64,000 bases of DNA, taken from the NCBI RefSeq assembly GCF_900107395.1, contig NZ_FNPW01000011.1, forward strand, positions 62,001 through 126,000. The letters are read 5' to 3'. The DNA is from Pseudomonas sp. NFIX28. Its GTDB lineage: Bacteria; Pseudomonadota; Gammaproteobacteria; Pseudomonadales; Pseudomonadaceae. Shown here one piece after another: positions 52,975-61,629 of the stretch; position 1 is the stretch's first letter; every line of letters starts with the position of its first letter. The position numbers were made by a program, and so were the translations under genes. The notes below the pieces were generated by a model. That model was not told the origin of the DNA, did no database searches, and was given only the letters and a program-made list of their open reading frames with translations.

Positions 52975-53244
52975 ATGATCAAAAATACATTGGCCGCCGT
53001 CGTTGCCACTGCCACTTTGCTCAGTGCCGGCGCGGCATTGGCCGACCGTCCGGGGGCCGGCTGGGTGACGATCGAAAAAGCCATCGAGACAGCCAAGACC
53101 AAGGCCGGCTACATCGAGATCTACAAGATCGAAGCCGACAGCAACGGCTATTGGGAAGGCGAAGGCCGTAAATCCGACGGCGTGGTCTACGAATTCCGTA
53201 TCGACGGTGCCTCGGGCAATGTCGTGCGCGACCAGAAAGACTGA
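52975..53244 (+). CDS. PepSY-domain periplasmic protein
   Basis: An 89-aa exported protein: signal peptide (TLAAVVATATLLSAGAALA) and a mature part of about 65 residues forming one PepSY unit (GWVTIEKAIETAKTKAGYIEIYKIEADSNGYWEGEG...YEFRIDGASGNVVRDQKD). PepSY domains inhibit peptidases or serve as small periplasmic sensors; single-domain forms are often induced by envelope stress. GGAG precedes the ATG. It diverges from the FecR-type gene. A GC-rich perfect hairpin follows. Confidence 0.86.
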   Translation: MIKNTLAAVVATATLLSAGAALADRPGAGWVTIEKAIETAKTKAGYIEIYKIEADSNGYWEGEGRKSDGVVYEFRIDGASGNVVRDQKD

Positions 53245-53283
53245 CTCCCCCTCCCGGCGCCGGCTCCGCGCCGGTGCCTGCCC

Positions 53284-53304
53284 TGGCGCGCTTGCGGCGC
53301 GCCA
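53284..53304 (+). terminator. Hairpin behind the PepSY gene
   Basis: TGGCGCGC-TTGCG-GCGCGCCA, perfect eight-base arms, 40 bases after the stop; a second GC hairpin (GGCGCCGG/GCGCCGGTGCC) precedes it. No T-run follows, so its strength as a terminator is uncertain. Confidence 0.45.
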
Positions 53305-53473
53305 TCCCCGCCTGATCCAGCTGTTCCTGTCGACGTTGTCCCGGCATCGCCTGTGCAAGGCCGTGGCCGAGGTTGACAGAGCGCGCGCAAAGCGTTGTTT
53401 AATCGCCGGGCGCACTCACCGATGTGCACCTCATACGCTGTAGCCCATTCCAATAATTAATCCGGAGCTCCAG

Positions 53474-54511
53474 ATGTCTGTATCGCCCCTGGCTGTTGAA
53501 ACACCGCGTGAACACTTGTCGCTCGAGGCGCTGGTGAAACTGTTGGAAGCGATTTTCCTGCGCCATGGCACCAGCGCCGAAGTGGCGCGCAGCCTGGCGC
53601 AGAACTGTGCCAACGCCGAGCGTGACGGCGCGCACAGCCATGGTGTGTTCCGTATGCCCGGCTACGTATCGACCCTCAAGAGTGGCTGGGTCAATGGCCA
53701 GGCCGTGCCGGTGGTCGAAGACGTAGCCCCGGCCTTTGTCCGGGTCGATGCCGGCAACGGTTTCGCCCAGCCGGCGCTGGCGGCGGCACGCCCGCTGCTG
53801 GTGGAGAAAGCGCGCAGCGCCGGGATCGCTATCCTGGCCATCCGCAACTCTCATCATTTCGCCGCGCTGTGGCCGGACGTCGAACCCTTCGCCGAGGAAG
53901 GGCTGGTTGCCCTGAGCGTGGTCAACAGCATGACTTGCGTGGTGCCCCACGGCGCCGATCGGCCGTTGTTCGGTACCAACCCGATCGCCTTCGCCGCGCC
54001 CCAGGCCGGTGGCGACCCGATTGTCTTCGACCTGGCCACCAGCGCCATTGCCCATGGCGACGTGCAGATCGCCGCGCGCAAGGGCGAACGCCTGCCGCCG
54101 GGCATGGGCGTGGACGGCCTCGGCCAGCCCACCGACGACCCCAAAGCGATTCTCGAAGGCGGCGCGCTGTTGCCGTTCGGCGGCCACAAGGGCTCGGCGC
54201 TGTCGATGATGGTCGAGCTGCTGGCGGCGGCGCTGACCGGCGGCAACTTCTCGTTCGAGTTCGACTGGTCCAACCATCCCGGCGCGAAGACGCCCTGGAC
54301 TGGCCAGTTGCTGATCGTCATCGATCCGAGCAAGGGCGCCGGGCAGAATTTTGCCGAGCGCAGCCAGGAATTGATCCGGCAGATGCACGGCGTGGGGCTC
54401 AAGCGCCTGCCGGGGGATCGTCGGCATCGCCAGCGGGAGAAGTCCCTGCGCGAGGGCATTGCCCTGGACGCCGCGGAGCTCAGGCAGTTGCGCGAGCTGG
54501 CAGGGCTTTAG
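53474..54511 (+). CDS. dpkA: DpkA, delta1-piperideine-2-carboxylate / pyrroline-2-carboxylate reductase
   Basis: A 345-aa NADPH-dependent reductase of the malate/L-lactate dehydrogenase-2 (Ldh) family. In Pseudomonas DpkA reduces piperideine-2-carboxylate to L-pipecolate (D-lysine catabolism) and pyrroline-2-carboxylate to L-proline. Family landmarks: NCANAERDGAHSHGVFRMPGYVSTL, GNGFAQPALAAARPLL, AIRNSHHFAALWPDVEPFAEEGLVALSVVNSMTCVVPHG, FGTNPIAFAAP and LPFGGHKGSALSMMVELLAAALTG. Similarity to the P. putida enzyme as remembered is very high. No lysine-catabolic neighbours are present. A strong bidirectional terminator follows. Confidence 0.9.
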   Translation: MSVSPLAVETPREHLSLEALVKLLEAIFLRHGTSAEVARSLAQNCANAERDGAHSHGVFRMPGYVSTLKSGWVNGQAVPVVEDVAPAFVRVDAGNGFAQPALAAARPLLVEKARSAGIAILAIRNSHHFAALWPDVEPFAEEGLVALSVVNSMTCVVPHGADRPLFGTNPIAFAAPQAGGDPIVFDLATSAIAHGDVQIAARKGERLPPGMGVDGLGQPTDDPKAILEGGALLPFGGHKGSALSMMVELLAAALTGGNFSFEFDWSNHPGAKTPWTGQLLIVIDPSKGAGQNFAERSQELIRQMHGVGLKRLPGDRRHRQREKSLREGIALDAAELRQLRELAGL

Positions 54512-54530
54512 AACACGCTTCCAGAATGCA

Positions 54531-54568
54531 AAGGACCAGGCCGGCAAAGTGCCGGCCTGGTCCTTTTT
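54531..54568 (+). terminator. Terminator between dpkA and DUF883 gene
   Basis: AAAGGACCAGGCCGGCA / TGCCGGCCTGGTCCTTT with a three-base loop, then further T. A perfect arm of about 17 bases between two convergent genes, so it likely serves both. Confidence 0.95.
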
Positions 54569-54591
54569 CCAGCCGTGGACGGCCAGGCTTG

Positions 54592-54912
54592 TTACGAACG
54601 ACGCCCCAGCAACAGGCCCGCCAGCAGGCCCAGGCCTGCGGAAATGGCCACGGTCTGCCACGGATGGCCGCCGATATACTGCTCGGTGGCTTGTACCATC
54701 GGTTTGCTGCGTTCACGCACGCTGGACACCGAGTCCAGCGCCTGCTTGAGCTTCATCCCGACCTGCTGGCGCAGGTTTTCACCTTCCTCGCCCACCAGCG
54801 ACGCGCTGCTTTTCAGGAGCTTTTCGGACTCCTCGATCAGCGCCTGGAGCTCGCTGAATGCCTGGTCCTTGATTTGATCGTCAGCCGCTTGCGCGGCAGT
54901 TTTACGAGCCAT
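54592..54912 (-). CDS. DUF883 family protein (ElaB/YqjD-like)
   Basis: A 106-aa tail-anchored inner-membrane protein. A long amphipathic coiled coil (FSELQALIEESEKLLKSSASLVGEEGENLRQQVGMKLKQAL) leads to the conserved HPWQTVAISAGLGLLAGLLLGRR, a glycine-zipper C-terminal anchor. ElaB/YqjD relatives bind ribosomes and are RpoS-controlled in E. coli. AAGGAG precedes the ATG. Monocistronic, convergent with dpkA. Confidence 0.9.
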   Translation of the reverse strand: MARKTAAQAADDQIKDQAFSELQALIEESEKLLKSSASLVGEEGENLRQQVGMKLKQALDSVSSVRERSKPMVQATEQYIGGHPWQTVAISAGLGLLAGLLLGRRS

Positions 54913-55068
54913 TGCGTTACTCCTTGCAGGTCAGTGATGGGTTGAACAATGGAGTCGCGGGGGCGACGAAAAGTTGCAGCTATTTTTCCGCCCCGGCGCC
55001 ATGCCAGCGGGAAAACCCCGGCCGTCACAGTGTAAGATGGCGGCTATTTTACGCAGCAGGAAATTCCC

Positions 55069-55323
55069 ATGAGCTTCAATCTGGCCAACAAGACTCTCGC
55101 CGAGCGCGCAGAGATCGAAGATGAAAAGTCCCGTCTGTTCGAGTTGTGGCAGAGCAACCTGGGCAAGGCCAAGGGCGAGGCCGCGCGGTTGTTCGGCGAG
55201 CGCGGCAAGCGCAAGGGCAAATGGGCCGAATGGGTACGCTCCGAGCTCGACGGCATGTCGCCGCCGGAATACGCCAACATGGTGCGCAGTGAAGTCAACC
55301 GCCTGATGGCGGCGAACAAGTAG
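55069..55323 (+). CDS. Hypothetical protein, 84 aa
   Basis: A small, highly charged, helical cytosolic protein (AERAEIEDEKSRLFELWQSNLGKAKGEAARLFGERGKRKGKWAEWVRSELDGMSPPEYANMVRSEVNRLMAANK). No family recognised and no membrane or export signal. AGGAAATTCCC lies before the ATG. The last 29 bases overlap the end of the convergent LysR gene, so their transcripts share complementary 3' ends. Confidence 0.7.
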   Translation: MSFNLANKTLAERAEIEDEKSRLFELWQSNLGKAKGEAARLFGERGKRKGKWAEWVRSELDGMSPPEYANMVRSEVNRLMAANK

Positions 55324-56230
55324 CTTCGAAACTGGCGACAATCGCCTCGCGTACTTTCAGCACCACCGGATCGATCTGCGCGCTGGTGCGCCAGCCCAGT
55401 TCGATCGGGTAGCGCGGCAGGTCCAGCGGGCAGGGCAGCAGCGCCAGCCCAGTGAGTTCGGCGATGCTGCGCGCGGCATGGGCCGGAATGGTCGCCACCG
55501 CTTGGCTGCCCTTGAGCAGATGGGGCAGCGCGGCAAAATGCGTGGTCGAGGCGCAGACCTGGCGACTCAGCCCCAGGGCCGCCAGCCCCTCGTCGGTAAT
55601 CCCGATAAAACCTTGCGACGACACCAGCACATGCTCGCGGGCGACGAACTCGTCGAGGTCGATGGCCCGCTGCCCCGGGGCCAGGCTCGCCGGGTCCGCC
55701 AGGCACAGGTAAGCACCTTCCCCCAAGACTTGCCGGCTGAGCATGCGCTCGGCGAAGCCGCCGGCGCTGATCGCCAGGTCGATGCTGCGCTGCAACAGCG
55801 CTTCGCCGACGATCTGGCTGTGGCTCTGGCGAAAGATCAGCCGCAGCTTTGGCGCTCGCCGGGCAACTTCCTCGATCAGGCGCCGGCCATAGGCAATCTC
55901 GAAATCGTCCGACAGCCCGATCGCCACCGAGCGGCCCTGATAATGGCTGGCCTGGGGATCGACCATGGCCAGGCTTTGCCGACATTTGTTCAGCGCCTCG
56001 CTGACCACCGGCTTGAGCTGGTTGGCCCGCAGCGTCGGCGCCAGGCCGCGCCCGGTGCGCACGAATAACTGATCGCCGTACAGCTCGCGCAAGCGTCGCA
56101 GCGCCGCGCTCATGGCCGATTGGGTGACACCCAGGCGCAGGGCGGCGCGGCTGGCGCTGGATTCGTCGTGCAGCGCCTCGAAGGCCTTGAGCAGGTTGAG
56201 ATCGACCTGGGCGATATTCATCTGGTTCAT
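55295..56230 (-). CDS. LysR-type transcriptional regulator next to the nitrilase gene
   Basis: A 311-aa LysR protein: N-terminal winged helix (VDLNLLKAFEALHDESSASRAALRLGVTQSAMSAALRRLRELYGDQLFVRTGRGLAPT) then a periplasmic-binding-type effector domain of the NodD/TrpI-like PBP2 sort. Starts possible at two Met codons three apart, neither with a clear SD; the outer is used. It diverges from the nitrilase gene with an 84-base gap, the classical LysR arrangement, so it most likely controls that gene. Confidence 0.86.
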   Translation of the reverse strand: MNQMNIAQVDLNLLKAFEALHDESSASRAALRLGVTQSAMSAALRRLRELYGDQLFVRTGRGLAPTLRANQLKPVVSEALNKCRQSLAMVDPQASHYQGRSVAIGLSDDFEIAYGRRLIEEVARRAPKLRLIFRQSHSQIVGEALLQRSIDLAISAGGFAERMLSRQVLGEGAYLCLADPASLAPGQRAIDLDEFVAREHVLVSSQGFIGITDEGLAALGLSRQVCASTTHFAALPHLLKGSQAVATIPAHAARSIAELTGLALLPCPLDLPRYPIELGWRTSAQIDPVVLKVREAIVASFEATCSPPSGG

Positions 56231-56314
56231 ATCATTCAGTATCAGAGTGGGCTTTCTGCATGATCGGCGAGCGCCGGACAATGGGCAACACCTCACCGCC
56301 ACAGGAGTTTCCCA

Positions 56315-57235
56315 ATGTCCAAGTCCGTTGTCGCCGCGTTGCAGATCGGCTCTCTGCCAGGGGGCAAGGCCGATACCCTGGAACAGATCCTCTCCTTTGA
56401 AGCCGCCATCATCGAGGCCGGCGCGCAGTTGGTGGTGATGCCCGAGGCCTTGCTCGGCGGTTATCCCAAGGGCGAGGGGTTCGGCACCCAGCTCGGCTAT
56501 CGCCTGCCGGAAGGCCGCGAGGCGTTTGCCCGGTATTTCGCCAACGCCGTCGATGTGCCGGGGGCGGAAACCGAGGCCCTGGCCGGCCTGGCCACACGCA
56601 CGGGGGCCAATCTGGTGCTGGGGGTGATCGAGCGCGCCGGCAGCACTTTGTATTGCACCGCGCTGTATTTCGATCCGCAGCACGGCCTGGTGGGCAAGCA
56701 CCGCAAGCTGATGCCCACCGGCACCGAGCGGCTGATCTGGGGCAAGGGCGACGGTTCGACCCTGCCGGTGTTCGACACCCAGGTCGGCCGGGTCGGGGCG
56801 GTGATCTGCTGGGAAAACATGATGCCGCTGCTGCGCACCGCGATGTATGCCAAGGGCGTGCAGGTCTGGTGCGCGCCAACGGTGGATGAGCGTGAGATGT
56901 GGCAGGTCAGCATGCGCCACATCGCCCATGAGGGCCGCTGCTTCGTGGTCAGCGCCTGCCAGGTGCAGGCGTCACCGCAGGCCTTGGGGCTGGAGATTGC
57001 CAACTGGCCGACCGAGCGCCCGTTGATCGCCGGTGGCAGTGTGATTGTCGGGCCGATGGGCGAGGTCCTGGCCGGGCCGCTGGTGGGACGCGCCGGCCTG
57101 CTGACGGCGCAGATCGATACCGCCGAGCTGGTGCGGGCGCGCTACGACTACGACGTGGTCGGCCACTATGCGCGCCCGGACGTGTTCGAACTGACGGTGG
57201 ACGAGCGGGCCAAGGCTGGCGTGCGTTTCATCTGA
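56315..57235 (+). CDS. Nitrilase (carbon-nitrogen hydrolase)
   Basis: A 306-aa cytosolic nitrilase that hydrolyses nitriles to acids and ammonia. The catalytic triad is intact: Glu44 in VMPEALLGGYPKG, Lys131 in HRKLMPTGTERLIWG and Cys165 in GAVICWENMMPLLR. The GTERLIWGKGDGSTLPVFDT stretch is typical of aromatic/arylaceto-nitrilases of the kind described from P. fluorescens. CACAGGAG precedes the ATG. It is divergent from a LysR gene and its end overlaps the GNAT gene tail by 8 bases. Substrate range (arylacetonitriles, plant nitriles such as indole-3-acetonitrile) is inferred. Confidence 0.9.
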   Translation: MSKSVVAALQIGSLPGGKADTLEQILSFEAAIIEAGAQLVVMPEALLGGYPKGEGFGTQLGYRLPEGREAFARYFANAVDVPGAETEALAGLATRTGANLVLGVIERAGSTLYCTALYFDPQHGLVGKHRKLMPTGTERLIWGKGDGSTLPVFDTQVGRVGAVICWENMMPLLRTAMYAKGVQVWCAPTVDEREMWQVSMRHIAHEGRCFVVSACQVQASPQALGLEIANWPTERPLIAGGSVIVGPMGEVLAGPLVGRAGLLTAQIDTAELVRARYDYDVVGHYARPDVFELTVDERAKAGVRFI

Positions 57236-57773
57236 GGCGACGCCATTCTTCGCGGGTGATTTCCCAGAGATCGCGAGGCAATCGCCCGCAGACAAAGTCG
57301 TCTTCGTCGCTGCCGACCAGGCGCATGCCCGTGCGTTCGGAGATCCGCCGCGAGGCCAAATTCGGCGCGGCCTTGGGCACCCGCATGACCTTACGGTCCA
57401 GTACCTCGAACCAATACTCGGTGACCGCCGCGCTGGCCTCGCTCATATAGCCCTGGCCCTGCCACGCCGGGGCCAGCCAGAAGCCGCGGTTATTGTCGGC
57501 TTCGTCCATCAGGCTGACATTGCCGATCAGTTGCTCGGGCGCGCTTTTCAGGCGGATCGACCAGTGCCATTCCTCGCCGCGCTCGACGGCCGGCAACGCC
57601 AGGTCGCGCAGATAGCTCAGCGCCCCATCGGCAGGATAAGGCCAAGGCACCCGAGCGTTGAGATAACGCACCACTTCCCACTGCGCAAACTGCTGCTGGA
57701 TGGCCTCGGCGTCGGCCAGTTCCAGCGGGCGCAGGATCAGGCGTTCGGTGTAGAGGGTGGGGGGCGGCTTCAT
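57228..57773 (-). CDS. GNAT family N-acetyltransferase (RimJ/RimL type)
   Basis: A 181-aa acetyltransferase of the RimJ/RimL branch: LYTERLILRPLELADAEAIQQQF at the N-terminus, EWHWSIRLKSAPEQLIGNVSL, the acetyl-CoA loop GFWLAPAWQGQGYMSEAS and VPKAAPNLASRRISERTGMRLVG. The usual NxxS of this family appears as NLAS. The chosen ATG has only a distant AAGGAA. Substrate unknown; convergent with the nitrilase gene. Confidence 0.87.
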   Translation of the reverse strand: MKPPPTLYTERLILRPLELADAEAIQQQFAQWEVVRYLNARVPWPYPADGALSYLRDLALPAVERGEEWHWSIRLKSAPEQLIGNVSLMDEADNNRGFWLAPAWQGQGYMSEASAAVTEYWFEVLDRKVMRVPKAAPNLASRRISERTGMRLVGSDEDDFVCGRLPRDLWEITREEWRRLR

Positions 57774-57811
57774 GTTCGCGGCACATTCCTTGTGTGGGTC
57801 GGCTGTTTTTT

Positions 57812-57940
57812 TCAGCGTCCGCCCAACACCAGGCGTTCGCCGAGAAAGTCGACGAACACTCGCAGTTTCGGCGGCAGATGTCGACTGCGGGGCCTGAGCA
57901 CCGTGAACCTGCCGCTGTCGACCTGATAGTCGTCCAGCGC
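57812..57940 (-). pseudogene. C-terminal remnant of a LysR-type regulator
   Basis: In one frame about 42 codons read like the very end of a LysR effector domain (SALDDYQVDSGRFTVLRPRS...HLPPKLRVFVDFLGERL) followed by a stop. Upstream in the same frame the similarity vanishes into the gap and then the shadow of the ferric-reductase gene, and no HTH part exists nearby. This is best read as the stump of a deleted regulator gene. Confidence 0.65.
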
Positions 57941-58026
57941 CGACACCAGGGAATGTCGGCGCTGGCAATGCCCTGGCGCTGGTGGTGCGGCTAATGCTGC
58001 GTGCGCCGCGTCGGACTTGAAAGGGT

Positions 58027-59280
58027 TCAACGAAACTCGAAGAACTCGTAGTGCAGGTTGCGCTCGGGAATCGCCTGTTCGCGCATCAACGCCTTGACCC
58101 GCGCCAGCAAACCCTTGGGGCCGCAGAAGCTGATGTGGATGTGTTGCGGATCGGTTTCGCGGGCGGCGCGTTGCAGGGTTTCGCCCAGGCGATCGGCGCC
58201 GTCGGTGTGGCCGATGAAGTCCACCCCGCGTTGCTCGGCCAGACCTTGCAAGGTTTCGACGCTGGGGAAGGCCCGTGACGGGTTGTAGCAATACACCAGG
58301 GTCGCCTGCTCGAAGCGCCCGGCGGCGGCATCCTGTAGCCACGAGATAAAGGGCGAGATGCCGACGCCACCGCCGATCCAGATTTCCCGGCCTGCATCGA
58401 GCCGTCGCTTGAAGCGGCCATAGGGCGCGTAGAGGTCGGCGAGCATGCCGACCTTGACCTGCTGGCGCAGCTTCTGGGTGTAGTCGCCCAGGGCGCGGAT
58501 CACGAATTCGATGCGCCCGTCGCTGGCGTGGGCGCTGGCAATGGTGAAGGGGTGCGGTTCGCGCAGGCCTTTTTCGCGCATGGCGAGAAAGGCGAATTGC
58601 CCGGCCTTGAAGGCAAAACCGCGATGCAGCGGGGTCAGTTCCAGGTGCAGGGAATTTCTTTCCAGGGTGACCTTGCTGACCCGGTATTCGCCGGCCTTGG
58701 CCAGCAACGGATAAAGCAGCAGCTTGTACAAGGCGCCGAGCAGACCCAGGCCGCACAGTGCGGTAAGCCAGATGCCCGAGGGTTTATCCAGGGCAATCGG
58801 CGACTTGAAGCTCAACCAGTGCAGGATGACGATCGCGAACAGCGGCCCGGACAGCTTGTGCCACCAGCGCCATTGGCCGTAGGGAATGTTGCGGTTCAGT
58901 GCCAGCAGCACGATCAGGCCGAGGGCGACGTAGCTCAATTGCCGCACCATGCGCGTCCAGTACTTGGACAGCTCGATGATCGGCACGCTTTGCCAGGCAT
59001 CCAGGTTGGCCTTGAACACCAGGTGAAAGCTGGCGCCGGCCAGCGCCCAGATGCCCAGCCATTTGTGGGTTTCATAGACCCGGTCGAGGCCGCCGAACAG
59101 CCGCTCGACCCAGCGCCAACGGCTGGCCAGCAGGCAGGACAAGGCCATATAGGCCAGCGCCGTGGCGCCGAGGACCAGGCTCAGGGTGGCGCTGGTCAGC
59201 CAGGTATCGCTGGGGATTTCCAGCAGCACGGTAAAGGTAGTGATCAGCAAAACGCCGAGCACCGCGTGCCATGTTTTCAA
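58027..59280 (-). CDS. Ferric-reductase-like transmembrane flavoprotein
   Basis: A 417-aa inner-membrane oxidoreductase. The first ~210 residues hold six or more helices with heme-type histidines (THKWLGIWALAGASFHLVF, WRWWHKLSGPLFAIVILHW), as in the ferric reductase/NOX/MsrQ heme domain. The rest is a ferredoxin-NADP reductase module with FAD motif EPHPFTIASAH, NAD(P) motif IWIGGGVGISPFISWL and the end CGPKGLLARVKAL. It would pass electrons from NAD(P)H through FAD and b-type heme to a periplasmic acceptor such as Fe(III). The LysR-type gene upstream has the same orientation. Confidence 0.86.
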   Translation of the reverse strand: MKTWHAVLGVLLITTFTVLLEIPSDTWLTSATLSLVLGATALAYMALSCLLASRWRWVERLFGGLDRVYETHKWLGIWALAGASFHLVFKANLDAWQSVPIIELSKYWTRMVRQLSYVALGLIVLLALNRNIPYGQWRWWHKLSGPLFAIVILHWLSFKSPIALDKPSGIWLTALCGLGLLGALYKLLLYPLLAKAGEYRVSKVTLERNSLHLELTPLHRGFAFKAGQFAFLAMREKGLREPHPFTIASAHASDGRIEFVIRALGDYTQKLRQQVKVGMLADLYAPYGRFKRRLDAGREIWIGGGVGISPFISWLQDAAAGRFEQATLVYCYNPSRAFPSVETLQGLAEQRGVDFIGHTDGADRLGETLQRAARETDPQHIHISFCGPKGLLARVKALMREQAIPERNLHYEFFEFR

Positions 59281-59420
59281 GGGGACACCTCTGAAGATAA
59301 GGCGCCGATGCAGGCATCGGCGCGCAGGATAAGTCGGGGCTGCGCGGCAAGTGGCGCAGCCGGAGCGGGGCTATTTTACCGGCGGGCGGTAGGACCGAGC
59401 TGACCTGTATCAGCGCCCGC

Positions 59421-60320
59421 TCAATGCGGGTAGGGCAAGGGGTTTTCCACCAGCCAGGCCTGGGCGAAGTCCAGGTAGGCGTGGACGATTCTCGAGGGTG
59501 GGCGCTGGGCCGGATACAGCAGGTGCAGCTGTTGCTCCGGCATCGGCAATTCGGGCAGCACGGCCCGCAGGCGACCGTCGCGCACGGCTTCGGCGGCGAG
59601 AAAAGCCGGCAATTCGGTGACCACCTTGGCGGTCAGCGCCAATTGTCGCAGGTGCAGGTAATCGTTGGCGGCGAACAGCGGATCGGGGCTGTAGGCCTGG
59701 TCGCCCAACTGCCACTGCTGACGGGCATCGGCATTGCGCGACCACACCGCACAGGGAAAACCGCGAAGGTCGGCGGGCGTTTGCGGGGTGCCAAGGCGTT
59801 CCAGCAGCAGGGGGCTGGCGACCAACATATGCCGGTAGCTGCCCAGCAGGCGCGCCGGGCGATCCTCGTCGAGCAGCGGCCCGGCGCGCAAGGCGACGTC
59901 GACCCCGTCTTGCGCCAGGTCGCTTTCGCGCTCACGGCCCCGTTCGCTGATATAGACCGCGACCTGGATTTCGGGATGGCGTCGCTGGAATTCGGCCAGC
60001 AGCTTCCACCAGCTCTCGAATGCGGCGGGCACCGACACGCTCAGGTGGCCCTGCAAGTGCAGTCGATCATTTCTGACAGCCTGTTCGCCCTCGGCCAGGG
60101 CCTCGATGCCCCGGCTGGCGTGCTTGTAGAGCTGGCTGCCGGCGGCGGTCAGCCGGGTACCGCGGGCGGAGCGTTCCAGCAGTTGCACATTGAGGCTGCG
60201 TTCCAGTTCGCGAATGCCCCGGCGGATGGTGGCCAGCGGTAATTGCAGCAGGTTGGCGGCGGACGAAATGCTGCCGCATTGGACCACGCTGACAAACATC
60301 CTGGCGGCGTTGAGATCCAT
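59421..60320 (-). CDS. LysR-type transcriptional regulator
   Basis: A 299-aa LysR protein with an N-terminal winged helix (AARMFVSVVQCGSISSAANLLQLPLATIRRGIRELERSLNVQLLERSARGTRLTAAG) and a CrgA-like effector domain (VSVPAAFESWWKLLAEFQRRHPEIQVAVYISERGRE, GVDVALRAGPLLD). This belongs to the large subgroup that often represses or activates an adjacent oxidoreductase. The ferric-reductase-like gene lies 140 bases downstream on the same strand and glsB is divergent; either may be a target. Confidence 0.86.
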   Translation of the reverse strand: MDLNAARMFVSVVQCGSISSAANLLQLPLATIRRGIRELERSLNVQLLERSARGTRLTAAGSQLYKHASRGIEALAEGEQAVRNDRLHLQGHLSVSVPAAFESWWKLLAEFQRRHPEIQVAVYISERGRERESDLAQDGVDVALRAGPLLDEDRPARLLGSYRHMLVASPLLLERLGTPQTPADLRGFPCAVWSRNADARQQWQLGDQAYSPDPLFAANDYLHLRQLALTAKVVTELPAFLAAEAVRDGRLRAVLPELPMPEQQLHLLYPAQRPPSRIVHAYLDFAQAWLVENPLPYPH

Positions 60321-60521
60321 GTGCGCTCCCTGTCGAATGTAGGGGAAAGCCTATCAGCTGCGGCTCTGCCCGATCAAAAAAGCGCGGTCCGCGGGCGATT
60401 GTCATCCGCGGTTTTTCTCCCGCGCGGGGGATCCTCGCGATAACTGTGTTCTCGACGCGGCGGGGCGCGTCTAGCAGCGATAGCTTCGCAGCGGTGCGGG
60501 GCAGGGAGTGCGAGTCTGAAC

Positions 60522-61430
60522 ATGCAAGCGTTGTTGAACGAGATCCTCGACGAGGTCCGTCCCCTGATTGGCCAGGGCAAAGTGGCCAGCTACATTCCGG
60601 CGCTGGCCGACGTGCCGGCCAACCAGCTGGGGATTGCCGTGTACGGCAACGATGGCCAGGTCTTCAGCGCCGGCGACGCCGATACGCCATTCTCGGTGCA
60701 GAGTATTTCCAAGGTCTTCAGCCTGGTGCAGGCCATCGGGCATTCCGGCGAGGCGATCTGGCAGCGCCTGGGGCACGAGCCTTCCGGGCAGCCTTTCAAT
60801 TCATTGGTGCAGCTGGAGTTCGAGCGCGGCCGTCCGCGCAACCCGTTCATCAATGCCGGGGCGCTGGTGATCTGCGATATCAACCAGTCGCGTTTCGCGG
60901 CGCCGACGCTGTCGATGCGCGATTTCGTGCGGCGCCTGTCCGGCAATGCGCAGGTGCTGGTGGACGGCCGCGTCGCCGATTCGGAATACCAGCATCGCGC
61001 GCGCAATGCGGCGATGGCCTACCTGATGCAGTCCTTCGGCAACTTCCACAACGACGTCGAGGCGGTGCTGCGCAGCTACTTCAGCCACTGCGCGCTGCGC
61101 ATGAGTTGCGTCGACCTGGCACGGGCCTTCTGCTTCCTGGCCAACGACGGTTTCTGCAAGCACAGCGGCGAGCAGATCCTCACGGCGCGCCAGACCCAGC
61201 AAGTCAATTCGATCATGGCCACCAGCGGTCTGTACGACGAAGCCGGCAACTTCGCCTACCGCGTCGGCCTGCCGGGCAAGAGCGGCGTGGGCGGCGGCAT
61301 CGTCGCGGTGGTGCCGGGACAGTTCACCGTATGCGTGTGGTCGCCGGAATTGAACGCGGCGGGTAACTCGCTGGTGGGCATGGCGGCGCTGGAGTTGCTG
61401 AGCCAGCGCATCGGCTGGTCGGTGTTCTAG
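60522..61430 (+). CDS. glsB: Glutaminase GlsB
   Basis: A 302-aa serine-dependent glutaminase (L-glutamine to L-glutamate and ammonia), beta-lactamase-like fold. The catalytic Ser-x-x-Lys is S61-I-S-K64 in FSVQSISKVFSL. Other family residues are in NPFINAGALVICD, ALRMSCVDLARAFCFLANDG, SGLYDEAGNFAYRVGLPGKSGVGGGI and VCVWSPELNAAGNS. Length equals the E. coli enzyme. The SD is weak (GGGAG rather distant). Monocistronic; REP sequences follow. Confidence 0.94.
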   Translation: MQALLNEILDEVRPLIGQGKVASYIPALADVPANQLGIAVYGNDGQVFSAGDADTPFSVQSISKVFSLVQAIGHSGEAIWQRLGHEPSGQPFNSLVQLEFERGRPRNPFINAGALVICDINQSRFAAPTLSMRDFVRRLSGNAQVLVDGRVADSEYQHRARNAAMAYLMQSFGNFHNDVEAVLRSYFSHCALRMSCVDLARAFCFLANDGFCKHSGEQILTARQTQQVNSIMATSGLYDEAGNFAYRVGLPGKSGVGGGIVAVVPGQFTVCVWSPELNAAGNSLVGMAALELLSQRIGWSVF

Positions 61431-61472
61431 GGGGGCGGGAGCATTGCGGCCGGTTGCGGGTGCTGCGCACCC

Positions 61473-61547
61473 GATCGCAGGCTGCGCCAGCGGCTACAGG
61501 GGCGCGGTGATTGTGTAGCCGCTGCCGAGCCTGCGAGGCTGCGCTCG
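61473..61547. repeat. Inverted REP pair behind glsB
   Basis: GATCGCAGGCTGCGCCAGCG (61473) faces TGTAGCCGCTGCCGAGCCTG (61513), which continues with GCGAGGCTGCGC. It belongs to the TAGCCGCTGCC family found at 4.9, 7.7, 17.2 and 23.5 kb. Confidence 0.72.
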
Positions 61548-61629
61548 GTTGCGTAGCAAGCGCAAAGCCTGAGTCCACGATCTGCCTGGATAAGCGTGCC
61601 GGTTGGTTTTGCGAGCGCTGCGCGTGCGA

